DNA from: an uncultured Cyclobacteriaceae bacterium
Lineage (GTDB): Bacteria > Bacteroidota > Bacteroidia > Cytophagales > Cyclobacteriaceae
NCBI GenBank assembly: GCA_943788235.1
Contig: CALSPM010000006.1
Coordinates: 1-64,000 of the forward strand
Reading direction: 5' to 3'
Length of the DNA: 64,000 nt
Shown here: positions 53,449 through 64,000 of the stretch, one piece after another
How the letters are laid out: every line of letters starts with the position of its first letter
Position numbering within the stretch: position 1 is the stretch's first letter
Program-made: the position numbers and the translations under genes
Notes under the pieces: model-generated
Told to the model about the DNA's origin: nothing
What the model saw: the letters and a program-made list of their open reading frames with translations, nothing else
Database searches by the model: none

Positions 53449-53639
53449 TACTAAAACAAGATTTAGGGAGTTTTGCAGGGTTGTCTTTTCAGCTCTTCAC
53501 CTTCAATTTGACAATTTTTTGGCTAGGTAACTCCATTGATCAGAAATTTGAGCTTCAATGGCCCATTTTTTTAGTCATGGCGATACTATTGAGTGTTTTT
53601 GGTTCTTTATGGTATTTGATCAAGAAGACTTCAAAATGA
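53417..53639 (+). CDS. atpZ: AtpZ/AtpI-like ATP synthase accessory protein, frameshifted and missed by the ORF track
   Basis: Reading across one extra T near 53474: MYPSSKKPNPDTKTRFREFAGLSFQLFTFNLTIFWLGNSIDQKFELQWPIFLVMAILLSVFGSLWYLIKKTSK*; TTG start overlaps the bactofilin end; lies directly upstream of the atp operon. Confidence 0.75.
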
Positions 53640-53995
53640 AGTTTTTCTGCCAATCGGTCGCGCTCAGTATCGTTTTTACTATTCTTTGGATATTTGAAGA
53701 GCAGTTACCTTTCCCATTGCATCGAGATTCCCCGGGAATTATTGGATTTTTCTTTATTCAATCCATGATTATGTCTTGGCTGTTTGTTAAGGCCCGAAAA
53801 AAAGTAGATAAATTCGTAGTCTATTTTTTAGGTGCTACGGTCTTTAGATTGTTGACTGCTGTTCTTTTATTGATATTTTTTTTACTCATTAAGGATCAAA
53901 ATTTTAAGCTTTTGTCTTTCGAAATAATTGTCCTTTATTTGGTGCACCTTGTATTTGAATTACGCTATGTATGGTTTAACTTGCAGCAAAATTGA
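53636..53995 (+). CDS. ATP synthase-associated membrane protein (subunit I-like); ATG at 53636 preferred over track start
   Basis: MKFFCQSVALSIVFTILWIFEEQLPFP... four hydrophobic segments; ATGA overlap with atpZ stop; precedes atpB. Confidence 0.65.
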   Translation: MKFFCQSVALSIVFTILWIFEEQLPFPLHRDSPGIIGFFFIQSMIMSWLFVKARKKVDKFVVYFLGATVFRLLTAVLLLIFFLLIKDQNFKLLSFEIIVLYLVHLVFELRYVWFNLQQN

Positions 53996-54010
53996 GCGGT
54001 AAAAAAAAAT

Positions 54011-55030
54011 ATGACGAAGGACGGCACGTTAAAAATTTGTAAAAAACTGATTATCTGCGGGTTAATTTGTTTATTTTCAATGAGCAGTCTTCAGAGAGCC
54101 TATGCATCCGATGCTTCCGAAGGAGAAGGTTTCAATCCAGGGGATATGATCAATCACCATATAAAAGATGCCCATGGTTGGGAGATTACTCATGGGGTGG
54201 TCGTACCGCTCCCGATCATCCTGTATTCTGAGCCTGACGGTTTGATGATTTTTTCGTCCAGTAATTTTTTCAACAATGGACATGAAGAAGTAGCTTACAA
54301 AGGTTATTTATTATCACATGAACACATATCAAGAGTGGACGGTCAGCCCGTATATGACTTTTCAATAACTAAAAATGTTTTATTTATTTTTATAGATGCG
54401 ACTATTATGCTGTTGGTTTTCTTCGCGATTGCTCGTGGATACAAGAAAAATGTAGGTAAGGCTCCAAAGGGGGTTCAATCCCTCTTCGAGCCAGTAATCA
54501 TATACATCCGAGACGAAGTGGTGAAGCCAAGCATAGGAGATAATTATCAAAAATATTTACCCTACCTTTTGACCCTATTTTTTTTCATTTGGTTTGGAAA
54601 CTTACTGGGACTCATACCAGGAGCAGCCAACATGACAGGAAACATTGCTATTACGGCCGTATTGGCCCTTGGCACCTTTTTTATTACTAACTTTAGTGGT
54701 AAAAGGGCTTATTGGTCACACATTTTTTGGACCCCAGGAGTGCCTTGGTGGTTGAGGCCGATCATATTACCTGTAGAGCTTATAGGTGTCCTTACCAAGC
54801 CAGTTTCTTTAATGGTGAGACTTTTTGTTTCGATTACGGCAGGACACATTGTTGTGTTGAGTTTGGTAAGCCTGACTTTCATATTCCATTCTTGGATGGT
54901 AGGTTTTGGAAGTACGGTCATTGTTACTTTGATTACGATAATAGAATTGCTTGTAGCTACTATACAAGCATATGTTTTTACGATGTTTACTTCGCTCTAC
55001 ATAGGTATGGCGGTAGAAGAGCATCACTAA
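54011..55030 (+). CDS. atpB: F1Fo ATP synthase subunit A
   Basis: YLPYLLTLFFFIWFGNLLGLIPGAANMTGNIAITAVLALGTF; ELIGVLTKPVSLMVRLFVSITAGHIVVLSLV; IQAYVFTMFTSLYIGMAVEEHH. Confidence 0.97.
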   Translation: MTKDGTLKICKKLIICGLICLFSMSSLQRAYASDASEGEGFNPGDMINHHIKDAHGWEITHGVVVPLPIILYSEPDGLMIFSSSNFFNNGHEEVAYKGYLLSHEHISRVDGQPVYDFSITKNVLFIFIDATIMLLVFFAIARGYKKNVGKAPKGVQSLFEPVIIYIRDEVVKPSIGDNYQKYLPYLLTLFFFIWFGNLLGLIPGAANMTGNIAITAVLALGTFFITNFSGKRAYWSHIFWTPGVPWWLRPIILPVELIGVLTKPVSLMVRLFVSITAGHIVVLSLVSLTFIFHSWMVGFGSTVIVTLITIIELLVATIQAYVFTMFTSLYIGMAVEEHH

Positions 55031-55318
<288 letters not shown>

Positions 55319-55390
55319 CAATTTAAAGGAATTAATCATTCACATTAGGTGTTGATTAATTCCTTATTTTTGAACAAAAAAAATAGAAAT

Positions 55391-55885
55391 ATGGACCTTT
55401 TAATACCCGATTACGGTTTGTTATTTTGGCAGTTAGTTGTTTTCTCAATTGTACTGACCATATTGGCAGTATTTGTGTGGAAGCCGGTGACTGAGGCACT
55501 TCGTACGAGAGAATCCATGATCGAAGATTCCATTAAATCTGCAGAATTGGCACGAGAAGAGATGATGCAGATCAAAGCAGATAATGAAATGGTGTTAAAA
55601 GAAGCAAGGGTCCAAAGAGACCAATTACTTAAAGACGCCACCATCGTTGCCAATAAAATAAAAGATGATGCGAAATCAGAAACTTCCAAAATTTCGGAAA
55701 AAATGATTTTAGATGCAAAAAGTATCATCGAAAGCGAAAAGAATGCAGCTTTGGCAGAAGTAAAAAACTTAGTCTCTACTTTGTCACTAGATATAGCTGA
55801 AAAATTAATTCGCGAAAAGTTAAACAATGACCCATCGCAGCAACAGCTTGTTGAAAAGTTTTTAAAAGAAGTTAAAGTAAATTAA
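55391..55885 (+). CDS. atpF: F1Fo ATP synthase subunit B (ATG at 55391 preferred)
   Basis: MDLLIPDYGLLFWQLVVFSIVLTILAVFVWKPVTEALRTRESMIEDSIKSAELAREEM. Confidence 0.96.
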   Translation: MDLLIPDYGLLFWQLVVFSIVLTILAVFVWKPVTEALRTRESMIEDSIKSAELAREEMMQIKADNEMVLKEARVQRDQLLKDATIVANKIKDDAKSETSKISEKMILDAKSIIESEKNAALAEVKNLVSTLSLDIAEKLIREKLNNDPSQQQLVEKFLKEVKVN

Positions 55886-55886
55886 T

Positions 55887-56432
55887 ATGTCTGAAAGCAG
55901 GATAGCCAAACGTTATGCTACACCATTGCTTAAGTTAGCTGATGAGCAAAAATCAGTGGACATCGTGAAATCAGATATGGAGCAGTTCCTGGCTGTTTGT
56001 AAAGGAAGTATGACTTTCCTAAAGATGCTTAAAAGCCCAGTTATTCCTCATCTAAAAAAAGGAGAGATTCTAGTAAAAATATTTGAAGGCAAGGTTTCAA
56101 AATTAACCCTAGCGATGTTCAATCTTATCGTGCGTAAAAATAGGGAAAAAATTTTGCCTCAGATTGCTCGAGAATTTATCAATGCATTTAATGAAGCGCG
56201 AGGTTTTCAGCCGGCACATGTAATGACGGCCGTAGCCTTAACAACGACATTAAAATCTTCTGTGAAAGAGTTGGTAAAAAATATTTCTAGTAAAAAGCCT
56301 TTATTAACCGCGGAAGTTGAGAAAAATATTATTGGGGGTTATATTTTGACCATGGATGATCGTCAGATCGATCAAAGTGTCAAAGGAGCTCTGAATAAAT
56401 TGAAATTAAAATTTGATCAAGAAAGTAAATAA
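55887..56432 (+). CDS. atpH: F1Fo ATP synthase subunit delta
   Basis: ESRIAKRYATPLLKLADEQ...GGYILTMDDRQIDQSVKGALNKLKLKF; position between atpF and atpA. Confidence 0.96.
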   Translation: MSESRIAKRYATPLLKLADEQKSVDIVKSDMEQFLAVCKGSMTFLKMLKSPVIPHLKKGEILVKIFEGKVSKLTLAMFNLIVRKNREKILPQIAREFINAFNEARGFQPAHVMTAVALTTTLKSSVKELVKNISSKKPLLTAEVEKNIIGGYILTMDDRQIDQSVKGALNKLKLKFDQESK

Positions 56433-56470
56433 TCATAAAATTAGTCTTTTAGGCTATAAAAATTAGTATT

Positions 56471-58051
56471 ATGGCAGATGTCAGACCCGATGAGGTTTCA
56501 GCAATTTTAAGAGAGCAGCTCTCAAATTTCAAGTCAGAAGCAGAGTTAGAAGAAGTAGGCACCGTCCTTCAAGTAGGTGATGGTGTAGCCCGAATCTATG
56601 GATTATCTAATGCTCAAGCAGGTGAGTTATTAGAACTAGAGAATGGACTCAATGCATTGGTCTTAAATTTGGAAGAAGATAATGTGGGTGCGGTTTTATT
56701 GGGAGAGTCTAGTGGGGTTAAAGAAGGTGATACCGTAAAAAGAACTGGCCGTATTGGTTCTGTGGAAGTAGGTGACGGTGTGATAGGACGTGTAGTTGAT
56801 ACCCTAGGCAAGCCGATTGATGGTAAGGGAGAGATTACAGGAGATCTTTATGAAATGCCGATCGAGAGGAAGGCGCCTGGAGTGATCTTTAGGCAGCCGG
56901 TAAGTGAGCCTTTACAAACAGGAATAAAAGCGATTGACGCCATGATCCCTATCGGGAGAGGTCAAAGAGAATTAATTATTGGAGATCGCCAGACAGGTAA
57001 GACTGCCGTGGCCATTGATACGATCATTAATCAGAAAGAATTTTATGAGAAAGGTGAGCCTGTATATTGTATATATGTTGCCGTAGGTCAAAAGGCATCA
57101 ACAGTAGCTGGGATTTATTCTGCGCTCGAGAAGAATGGTGCAATGAATTATACAGTAATTGTCAATGCTTCAGCAGCTGATCCGGCACCAATGCAATTTT
57201 TCGCACCATTCACGGGCGCAGCAATAGGTGAGTTTTTTCGTGATACGGGACGACCTGCGTTGGTCATATATGACGATCTTTCCAAGCAAGCTGTTTCTTA
57301 TCGGGAAGTCTCGCTTTTACTTCGAAGACCTCCAGGTAGAGAAGCGTATCCAGGGGATGTATTTTATTTGCATTCTCGTTTACTAGAACGTGCAGCTAAA
57401 GTCATCAATAATGATGAGATCGCGGCCCGAATGAATGATTTGCCAGAATCATTAAAGGGAATTGTAAAAGGAGGGGGATCCTTGACCGCATTGCCTATCA
57501 TTGAGACGCAGGCAGGTGACGTTTCAGCCTATATACCTACCAATGTGATTTCGATTACAGATGGTCAGATCTTCTTAGAAACCAATTTATTTAATTCGGG
57601 TATTCGTCCAGCGATTAATGTGGGAATATCTGTATCACGAGTAGGGGGATCGGCACAAATCAAGTCGATGAAAAAAGTTTCTGGAACATTGAAGCTTGAT
57701 CAGGCTCAATTTAGAGAGTTGGAGGCGTTTTCAAAGTTTGGTTCTGATTTAGATGCAGCAACCAAACTAGTTATTGATCGAGGAAGAAGAAATCAAGAGG
57801 TACTTAAGCAACCACAATACTCACCGGTATCGGTTGAACTTCAAGTAGCCATTTTATATGCTTCAACCAAAGGATTTTTAGATAAAGTTCCTGAACAAAA
57901 AATCACAGAGTTTCAGGCAGAATTTACTTCGATCATGCTTGGGAGTCATTCCAAAGCTTTGGCGGATTTGAAATCAGGCAAGCTATCTGACGAGGCGACG
58001 GGTGCTATCGAGCAAGTAGCCAGAGACATTGCATCCAAAATCATAGTGTAA
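56471..58051 (+). CDS. atpA: F1Fo ATP synthase subunit alpha
   Basis: [62 protein letters not shown]. Confidence 0.99.
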   Translation: MADVRPDEVSAILREQLSNFKSEAELEEVGTVLQVGDGVARIYGLSNAQAGELLELENGLNALVLNLEEDNVGAVLLGESSGVKEGDTVKRTGRIGSVEVGDGVIGRVVDTLGKPIDGKGEITGDLYEMPIERKAPGVIFRQPVSEPLQTGIKAIDAMIPIGRGQRELIIGDRQTGKTAVAIDTIINQKEFYEKGEPVYCIYVAVGQKASTVAGIYSALEKNGAMNYTVIVNASAADPAPMQFFAPFTGAAIGEFFRDTGRPALVIYDDLSKQAVSYREVSLLLRRPPGREAYPGDVFYLHSRLLERAAKVINNDEIAARMNDLPESLKGIVKGGGSLTALPIIETQAGDVSAYIPTNVISITDGQIFLETNLFNSGIRPAINVGISVSRVGGSAQIKSMKKVSGTLKLDQAQFRELEAFSKFGSDLDAATKLVIDRGRRNQEVLKQPQYSPVSVELQVAILYASTKGFLDKVPEQKITEFQAEFTSIMLGSHSKALADLKSGKLSDEATGAIEQVARDIASKIIV

Positions 58052-58060
58052 TATAGGTAA

Positions 58061-58954
58061 ATGGCAAATTTAAAAGAAGTTAAAGGTAGGATTCAATCGG
58101 TTACCTCTACGCAGCAAATCACCAAAGCCATGAAAATGGTTGCGGCAGCCAAGTTGCGCAGAGCACAGGATCGGATCATGCAAATGCGCCCCTATGCTGA
58201 GAAGTTGGATGGAGTTATGCAGAACGTATCGAGTGCCGTTGATACCCAATCCGTAGATAATCCTTACGGGCAGGAACGTGATGTCAATGCGGTACTTCTG
58301 GTCGTGATCAGTTCTGATAGAGGATTGTGTGGTGCGTTTAACAGTAATATTTTTAAGCATACCCGCAGTTTAATTGCCGAAAAATACAGTCATATTGAAG
58401 CTTCGGGCAATTTACATATTCTTCCAATAGGTAAAAGAGCTTTTGAATATTATAAGAAAAGGGGTTATTCAATCATAGATAACTATTATGATCTTTTTAA
58501 CTCACTTGATTTCGATCATGTGCGTGCCGCCGCAGAGTATACCATGAAGTCTTTCGTATCTCAAGAATATGATCAAATAGAGATCATATTCAATGAATTT
58601 AAAAATGTGGCCACTCAGATTATACGGAATGAGCAGTTTTTGCCCATTCTTCCTATAGGGCCTTCAGAGGGAATCAATGCTCTAAACATTGATTTTATCG
58701 CTGAGCCAAATGAAGTATTCATTTTCAATGAGATTATTCCCAAGTCTTTGAAAATACAATTTTATAAAGGATTGTTAGAATCCAATGCTTCCGAACATGG
58801 AGCTCGGATGACCGCTATGGGGCAAGCTACAGATAATGCAGGTGAGCTCTTGAAGGAACTTAAACTTACTTATAATAGAACGCGGCAAGCGGCGATTACA
58901 AAGGAAATATTGGAGATTGTTGGTGGTGCAGAAGCACTTGCAAAAGAATCTTAA
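58061..58954 (+). CDS. atpG: F1Fo ATP synthase subunit gamma
   Basis: MANLKEVKGRIQSVTSTQQITKAMKMVAAAKLRRAQDRI; SSDRGLCGAFNSNI; RTRQAAITKEILEIVGGAEAL-type C-terminus. Confidence 0.98.
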   Translation: MANLKEVKGRIQSVTSTQQITKAMKMVAAAKLRRAQDRIMQMRPYAEKLDGVMQNVSSAVDTQSVDNPYGQERDVNAVLLVVISSDRGLCGAFNSNIFKHTRSLIAEKYSHIEASGNLHILPIGKRAFEYYKKRGYSIIDNYYDLFNSLDFDHVRAAAEYTMKSFVSQEYDQIEIIFNEFKNVATQIIRNEQFLPILPIGPSEGINALNIDFIAEPNEVFIFNEIIPKSLKIQFYKGLLESNASEHGARMTAMGQATDNAGELLKELKLTYNRTRQAAITKEILEIVGGAEALAKES

Positions 58955-58986
58955 AGATTTATTTCTGAACTTCAGGTAAAACTGAG

Positions 58987-59796
58987 ATGATGGAAATTTT
59001 AAAATATATAAGATGGCTGTCCCTTGACATTGTGCTGGGTGGGGTCATCTTTCTTAATTTTATAGGAGACGAACTTAATGTGGAGGTCCCCGTCGCAGTA
59101 TCATTGGCTTTGGCGGTATGTATTTGGCTCATTTATACGCTGGACCATCAGCGTGATGTGAGACATAAATTACATCAAAAGGGCGCGAGGAGAATTTTTC
59201 ATAAAAAAAATCAAAAGGCAATTATTGTAACCACACTATTTGTAGGCTTATTGGGCTTGACCCTGCTGTTTTATTTACCGCTAGAATTAATCCAATCGGG
59301 TTTGTTAGTTGCACTGATGTGCTTGGTATATTTGATCCTATCTGCAGAATTATCAGCTTTTTTAGTCAAAGAAATAATCGTGGCACTCCTCTATGGCGGA
59401 GGTGTATTTTTATTTCCTCTCATTCAGATGGACCAATTAGAGGGAATACATGGACTCCTTTGGATGCAACTTGCATTATTGGCTTTTGTCAACATTGTTT
59501 TAATTTCGACATTTGAATTGGAGGAAGATCGCTTTAATGAATTTGGGTCTTTGTCTTTGTCAATGGGTAAAAAACGCACGTTCCAATTACTGGGCGGATT
59601 ACTCATTATTTCAGCACTATCTACTATAATTATCACTTATTATCAACCTTATTTTATGCATTTAGAGATTATATATCTATTTTCTTCTCTGCAACTTGCG
59701 ATCATCTTATTGCGGCCGGCTTGGTTTGTGTCGGGCGAGCGCTTTCGCATTTATGCCGATGCCATATTTTATTATCCTTTGATCTTTTTATGGTGA
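58987..59796 (+). CDS. multi-pass membrane protein, UbiA-prenyltransferase-like topology
   Basis: 269 aa with about eight hydrophobic segments; IYTLDHQRDVRHKLHQKGARRIFHKKN resembles DHxxD-type loops. Confidence 0.55.
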   Translation: MMEILKYIRWLSLDIVLGGVIFLNFIGDELNVEVPVAVSLALAVCIWLIYTLDHQRDVRHKLHQKGARRIFHKKNQKAIIVTTLFVGLLGLTLLFYLPLELIQSGLLVALMCLVYLILSAELSAFLVKEIIVALLYGGGVFLFPLIQMDQLEGIHGLLWMQLALLAFVNIVLISTFELEEDRFNEFGSLSLSMGKKRTFQLLGGLLIISALSTIIITYYQPYFMHLEIIYLFSSLQLAIILLRPAWFVSGERFRIYADAIFYYPLIFLW

Positions 59797-60408
59797 AGGA
59801 AAATGACTTTGATGGGATTGCGTGGTGTTATGACTTTATGGCAAAACTCATTTTTGGAGAAAGACTATATCAAGCGAGTACACAGTGGTTGGAGTCCCTA
59901 AATAAATCAGATACCGTAGTGGTATTAGGGGGAGGATCTGGTAAGATTTTAAAGCAGTTGACGCATGTAGATCGCGTCATATTCATTGAAAAGTCTGCTA
60001 AGATGATCAAATTAGCCCAGACTGTCGACTCCTGCTAACGTACAGTTTATTTGTGCAGATTTTTTAGAATATGCGCTGGAGGATGAAAGCACTCACATAG
60101 TAATATGTCCTTTTTTTCTCGATGTATTCACCCCTTTTCAATTGGGAGAAGTGCTGGACAAAATAGCGAGGATACTGAAAAAAAAGGGGACTCTTTTTGT
60201 TTCAGACTTTCAGTATACTACCTGGTGGAGTAAGCAATTAATCAAATTAATGTATGTCTTTTTTGGAATGAGCACACGCATAGCGGCACGTCAACTGGCA
60301 CCCTTAAATACATTAATTTTAGCTAAAGAATTTAAAACCAGTGCCCATCTTTTCCGAAAAGATGGGATGATTTTTTCAAAGGGTTATACTAAAATCAATA
60401 CTGACTAA
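59790..60408 (+). CDS. SAM-dependent methyltransferase-like protein; frameshift near 60024
   Basis: MVKENDFDGIAWCYDFMAKLIFGERLYQASTQWLES, VVVLGGGSGKILKQL, VIFIEKSAKMIKLAQ; removing one base at about 60024 gives STPANVQFICADFLEYALEDESTHIVICPFFLDVFTPFQLGEVLDKIARILKKKGTLFVSDF. Confidence 0.8.
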
Positions 60409-60483
60409 AGACTAAATAGTAATAGCTTTTGTTTTGAGCAAAGGGAGGCAGTTAAAAATATTATGGCGAGATCAGTTTATGGG

Positions 60484-61678
60484 CTAATCTATTTTTTTTG
60501 TCAGCCAACATTGGGCCTCGTTTTCTTGATTTCTAAACCCTAAGATAAAATAATTTCCACCATCAGTGAGGCCCCATTGGCTTTTGAGTTCCCCAGCGGA
60601 GAGCGGATAATTTTTTGTGATGACGTTGGCTTTTCTAGCGGGGAGTAATTTTTTAATGTTTTTTTTATTTAGGGAACTGATTATTTCAAATTGTCTACCA
60701 GGGAAATTTTTTATTTTCTTATCTGAGGTATAAAAATGCGTATTAATAGCGATTTTGGAAAGTCCATAGTGATGCCCTATGGTTTTGAACAGACCTGCTT
60801 TTAATATGGAAGTATTGGGATCTAAAATAATATTCTTCGGCATGCAGTATTCAATACTCAGGATTTTTTCTTCAGTAAGATTTCCATGTAGGGGTGGATG
60901 AAGACTGTCTAGATTAACACAATATAGCGTGGGAGGGGTGTACCTTTCATTATTGAGGATGAAGACGATCTCTTTGCATTCGTTGCGGACACTGATGATG
61001 TGTATTTCAGCCACTGACCCAAGGTCGCGGAGGCCCTTTGAAAGGTCAATCATTGGGGAAGCTTTGATCATGATTGATTGTGATTTTTTCCTTAGCTCGG
61101 AGAGTAAAGGCTTAATGTTAGGGGTACAATCGTCAAATTGGAATATTTTTTTGTGATCAACGTTTCGTCGTGCTGGATCAAGGTATATAACGTCTGAAGT
61201 TTTTATGTGAGCTAAGGCTTCTTTGGCAGACTCATGTTGAATGTTGATGTGACCCGGCCCTAGAAGTTCTTGATTTATCGAAAACCGGTGACATAAATCT
61301 TTATTTTGCTCGACGTAACATGAGGTATCAAAATGTGTGGCAAGGGCCATACAGTCAACACCCATGCCACCGGTAAGGTCATGAAGTACGCTGGCCCTCA
61401 ACCAATCTCCCTTTATACTGAGCGGTTGTGGTAGAGGAGGACTGCTCAACCGATAAGGGGGGTGGGTAATAAATATTCGGTGTTTGGTACCAAAGTGGAA
61501 GTTTAGTTTTGCATTTTTTACGAGCGACGAGTTGAGCTATTATCTCTTTTGTCCAGGCTTTAATAAGCTTTGGGGGATTGAGTAGTAAAGTATTGATGTC
61601 GGTATATTCATGATTACGTAAAAACTGTTGAATTTCATTCTTGATTAAAAAGTCATAAAATTCACCGTTAAGGGGCAT
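60484..61678 (-). CDS. THUMP-like / PG_1098-type class I SAM methyltransferase; frameshift near 61393
   Basis: ORFs 61379-61678(-) and 60484-61449(-): PPLSVEQSSSTTTAQYKG...LVEG + SVLHDLTGGMGVDCMALATHF, VIYLDPARRNVDHKKIFQFDDCTPNIKPLL, VITKNYPLSAGELKSQWGLTDGG. Confidence 0.88.
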
Positions 61679-61679
61679 G

Positions 61680-62673
61680 CTATATCAGTTGATGGGCAAC
61701 AATATATTCGGCAATTTGCAAAGCATTCGTGGCGGCACCTTTTCTTAAATTATCTGCAACAATCCACATATTGAGACTATTTTTCTGGCTCTCGTCTCTA
61801 CGAATTCTACCAATGAAAACCTCATCTTTTTGATAGGCACTGATGGGCATGGGGTAGAGATTATTTTTTGGGTCATCTGCTACAATACAGCCAGGCGTTT
61901 GGGCAATGAGTTCGCGGACCTCGGTTAGTCTCAAAATCTTTTTCGAATTCAATATTGACGGATTCAGAATGCCCCCCGATGGTAGGTATGCGTACACAGG
62001 TAGCGGTCACTTGAATCTGATCATCATTCATAATTTTTTTAGTCTCGAGGGTCATTTTCATTTCCTCTTTGGTATAACCATTAGCTTGGAACATATCGAT
62101 GTGGGGGAATACATTTTTATCTATGGTATGTGGATATACCATTCTAGGGTTTTTGACACCTGCCCGCTCATCTTCCATTTGATCCACAGCTGCCTTACCT
62201 GTACCTGTAATAGATTGATAGGTACTTACGACAATACGTTTGATTCGATAATGTTTATGTAAACACAATAAAGGCAAAACCAATTGAATGGTCGAGCAAT
62301 TGGGATTTGCGATAATTTTATCTTTTGCCATCAGGACATTTCCATTGACCTCTGGAACCACTAATTTTTTCGTTGGGTCCATTCTCCAAGCGGAGGAATT
62401 GTCAATAACTACCGTACCAATTTCAGCAAATTTTGGCGCCCATTCTAGAGAAGTCCCACCCCCTGCAGAAAAAATAGCTATTTCAGGTTTCAATGCAATC
62501 GCATCTTCCATACCGATGATGCGATAGGATTGGCCCTTACACTGAACCATTTTACCAATAGATTTAGGCGAGGCCACAGGAATTAAATATTGAAATGGGA
62601 AATTTCTCATTTCGAGTAAGCGCAAAACCTCCTGTCCAACCAATCCAGAAGCACCTATAACTGCAATTTTCAT
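61680..62673 (-). CDS. asd: aspartate-semialdehyde dehydrogenase; frameshift near 61929
   Basis: MKIAVIGASGLVGQEVLRLLEMRNFPFQYLIPVASPKSIGK; NPNCSTIQLVLPL; TYQSITGTGKAAVDQM; CVRIPTIGGHSESVNIEFEKDFE + LTEVRELIAQTPGCIVADDPKNNLYPMPI. Confidence 0.95.
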
Positions 62674-62959
62674 ATAATTTTATTAATGAATGGGTAACTT
62701 ATTTTTAAATTTATCTTACTGTTTCTTTGAATTTGATGGGGTGTAATCTCTTAAGAAAAGATAAAATTAAGAACTCAAATTTAGCTATTTTTTCTTTAGC
62801 TGCAATCAAATGTAACTTTTGGGATCACAGAAAGCGGTGTCTAGGCCAAAATTAAAATAGTCATGATAACATTTAATTTTTTTGACCTTTCCGGTAGAAA
62901 AAATAGGCAGCCATCTGAACTGTAAACTCATATTGTTTTTATAAAGATCTTTCTAATAG

Positions 62960-63167
62960 TGAATTCCAATCTAACAGCAGATGCGGGAGTATGGAATTTT
63001 GAGCAGAGGTGTTTGCTTAAAGAGATGCACAAAGGTCGCGAGAGTGGGCTAGAGGAATGTTCTATTGGCTGCCAGGCGGTTTATTCAATTAAACCATCTT
63101 TAGCCCATTTCAAGTTAAAAATAGCTAGGTTCATTCAATTCTTTTTTTAAGCCAAGTAGGCTTTTTC
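62960..63167 (+). ncRNA. candidate structured small RNA (unclassified)
   Basis: Outer stem GAGTGGGCTA (63042-63051) / TAGCCCATTT (63101-63110), inner hairpin GGTTTA (63078-63083) / TAAACC (63090-63095), weak terminator-like AAGCC-AAGTA-GGCTTTTT at 63149-63165. Confidence 0.25.
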
Positions 63168-63206
63168 TATCTTAGTAGGTACCAAAAATAATAAAACGAT
63201 CTTTTT

Positions 63207-63566
63207 ATGAAAGATTTGATTGGGATACTCATGATGTTTTGGATCTTCATAATTAAGGCACAAATCATTAATGATTTGAGGATGGGGATTTGTCAGTAGA
63301 TTCCTCATGGATCACTTCCAATGAATTTTGCAGGGACTTATGGAAATCTGATGATCTATGATCATCGTGGAAGATTGATTGAACAGCTACTGTAAAACAG
63401 TTTATTAGACTATGCTGGTGTAGTGATTTGGGATGGAACAGATGCCGCTGGCCGGCCTGTACAGGTGAAGATTTATTTGATTGTTCTGGAAAACTATGGG
63501 TTAAGTAATATTTTCAGACGCATTACCAAACTATCGTCGTGGGTTTTCATCCCTAATAATTATTAA
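63207..63566 (+). pseudogene. decayed, internally deleted gene for a large secreted protein with C-terminal FlgD-like/gliding-type domain (lamin-tail-protein-like)
   Basis: N-terminal signal MKDLIGILMMFWIFIIKAQIIND, +1 shift to EDGDLSVDSSWITSNEF, directly joined to C-terminal NFAGTYGNLMIYDHRGRLIEQLL*NSLLDYAGVVIWDGTDAAGRPVQVKIYLIVLENYGLSNIFRRITKL (in-frame TAA at 63393). Confidence 0.65.
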
Positions 63567-63653
63567 TTTTCAGAAAAATTAATTCCATATTTTCAATAAT
63601 TTCTCCCGAAAGAGTTTAAACTTTATGCATTGACTGTAACCAATCCAATATAA

Positions 63654-64000
63654 TGAGACACCTTTTTTATAAATTCGCAATAGTTAGCAGCCTTTTGGTA
63701 GGTGCTTCGGCCTTCTTTTTAGACAATTCTAATATTCTTTGGGTATTTGCTGCTTTAGGGCCACTCATTCTTGTGGGTTTGATGAATTCGATGCAAGAAA
63801 AGCATGCTATTTTGAAAAATTTCCCAATTTTGGGATATTTCAGGTACTTGTTTGAATTGATTGCACCAGAAATTCAACAGTATTTCATTGAGCGAAATAC
63901 CGACGGTAAACCGTTCAGTCGTAATCACCGAGCATTGGTTTATAAAAGAGCTAAAGGGGTCAATGACACCTATCCTTTTGGAACTCAGGCAGAAATTTTA
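63654..64000 (+). CDS. FMN-binding glutamate synthase-family protein, N-terminal part (runs off the window)
   Basis: MRHLFYKFAIVSSLLVGASAFF...GYFRYLFELIAPEIQQYFIERNTDGKPFSRNHRALVYKRAKGVNDTYPFGTQAEIL; open to the window end. Confidence 0.85.

Noticed and set aside
62959-63150. 63-aa ORF MNSNLTADAGVW...
   Set aside because: No recognisable protein features; overlaps nested inverted repeats that suggest RNA structure instead.

Overview
The window is a contiguous piece of a Bacteroidetes chromosome (probably Cytophagales- or Sphingobacteriia-like). Left to right it carries: (i) an exopolysaccharide locus, about 0.4-18.6 kb: two DegT-type aminotransferases, glycosyltransferases, AsnB-like amidotransferase, bi-domain dehydrogenase, WecB, heparinase II/III-like protein, a PglD/PglE/PglC/PglF-like set, a YdcF-like protein and an SLBB-type exporter; (ii) accessory genes, about 18.7-31.6 kb, including a MerR-like regulator, SGNH hydrolase, LMW phosphatase-like protein, solo MoxR ATPase, a TVT-repeat lipoprotein and a large TonB-dependent receptor; (iii) uvrA, a LytS/LytTR pair and hemW; (iv) a gliding/type IX secretion block (DUF4271, hemD-like, porP/sprF-like, gldK-L-M-N), then uvrC, PBP1A and a SprE/PorW-like gene on the minus strand; (v) an M23 peptidase, a bactofilin and the F1Fo ATP synthase operon (atpZ-like, subunit-I-like, B, E, F, H, A, G; no beta/epsilon here); (vi) asd, a decayed secreted-protein gene and the start of a glutamate-synthase-like gene. 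About two dozen single-base frameshifts break otherwise conserved genes, including asd, gldN and atpZ. Most that I traced are +1 insertions, so sequencing error is more likely than biology. The most interesting non-textbook signals are: matching 11-bp-period direct-repeat arrays about 105 bp upstream of both the TVT lipoprotein and the TonB receptor (candidate shared regulon, Pho-box-like); a perfect 26-bp palindrome upstream of the MerR-like gene; an internally deleted ghost gene at 63.2-63.6 kb; a candidate structured RNA at about 63.0 kb; and a 14-A tract in a histidine kinase ATPase domain. All identifications come from reading the sequence; no database search was run.
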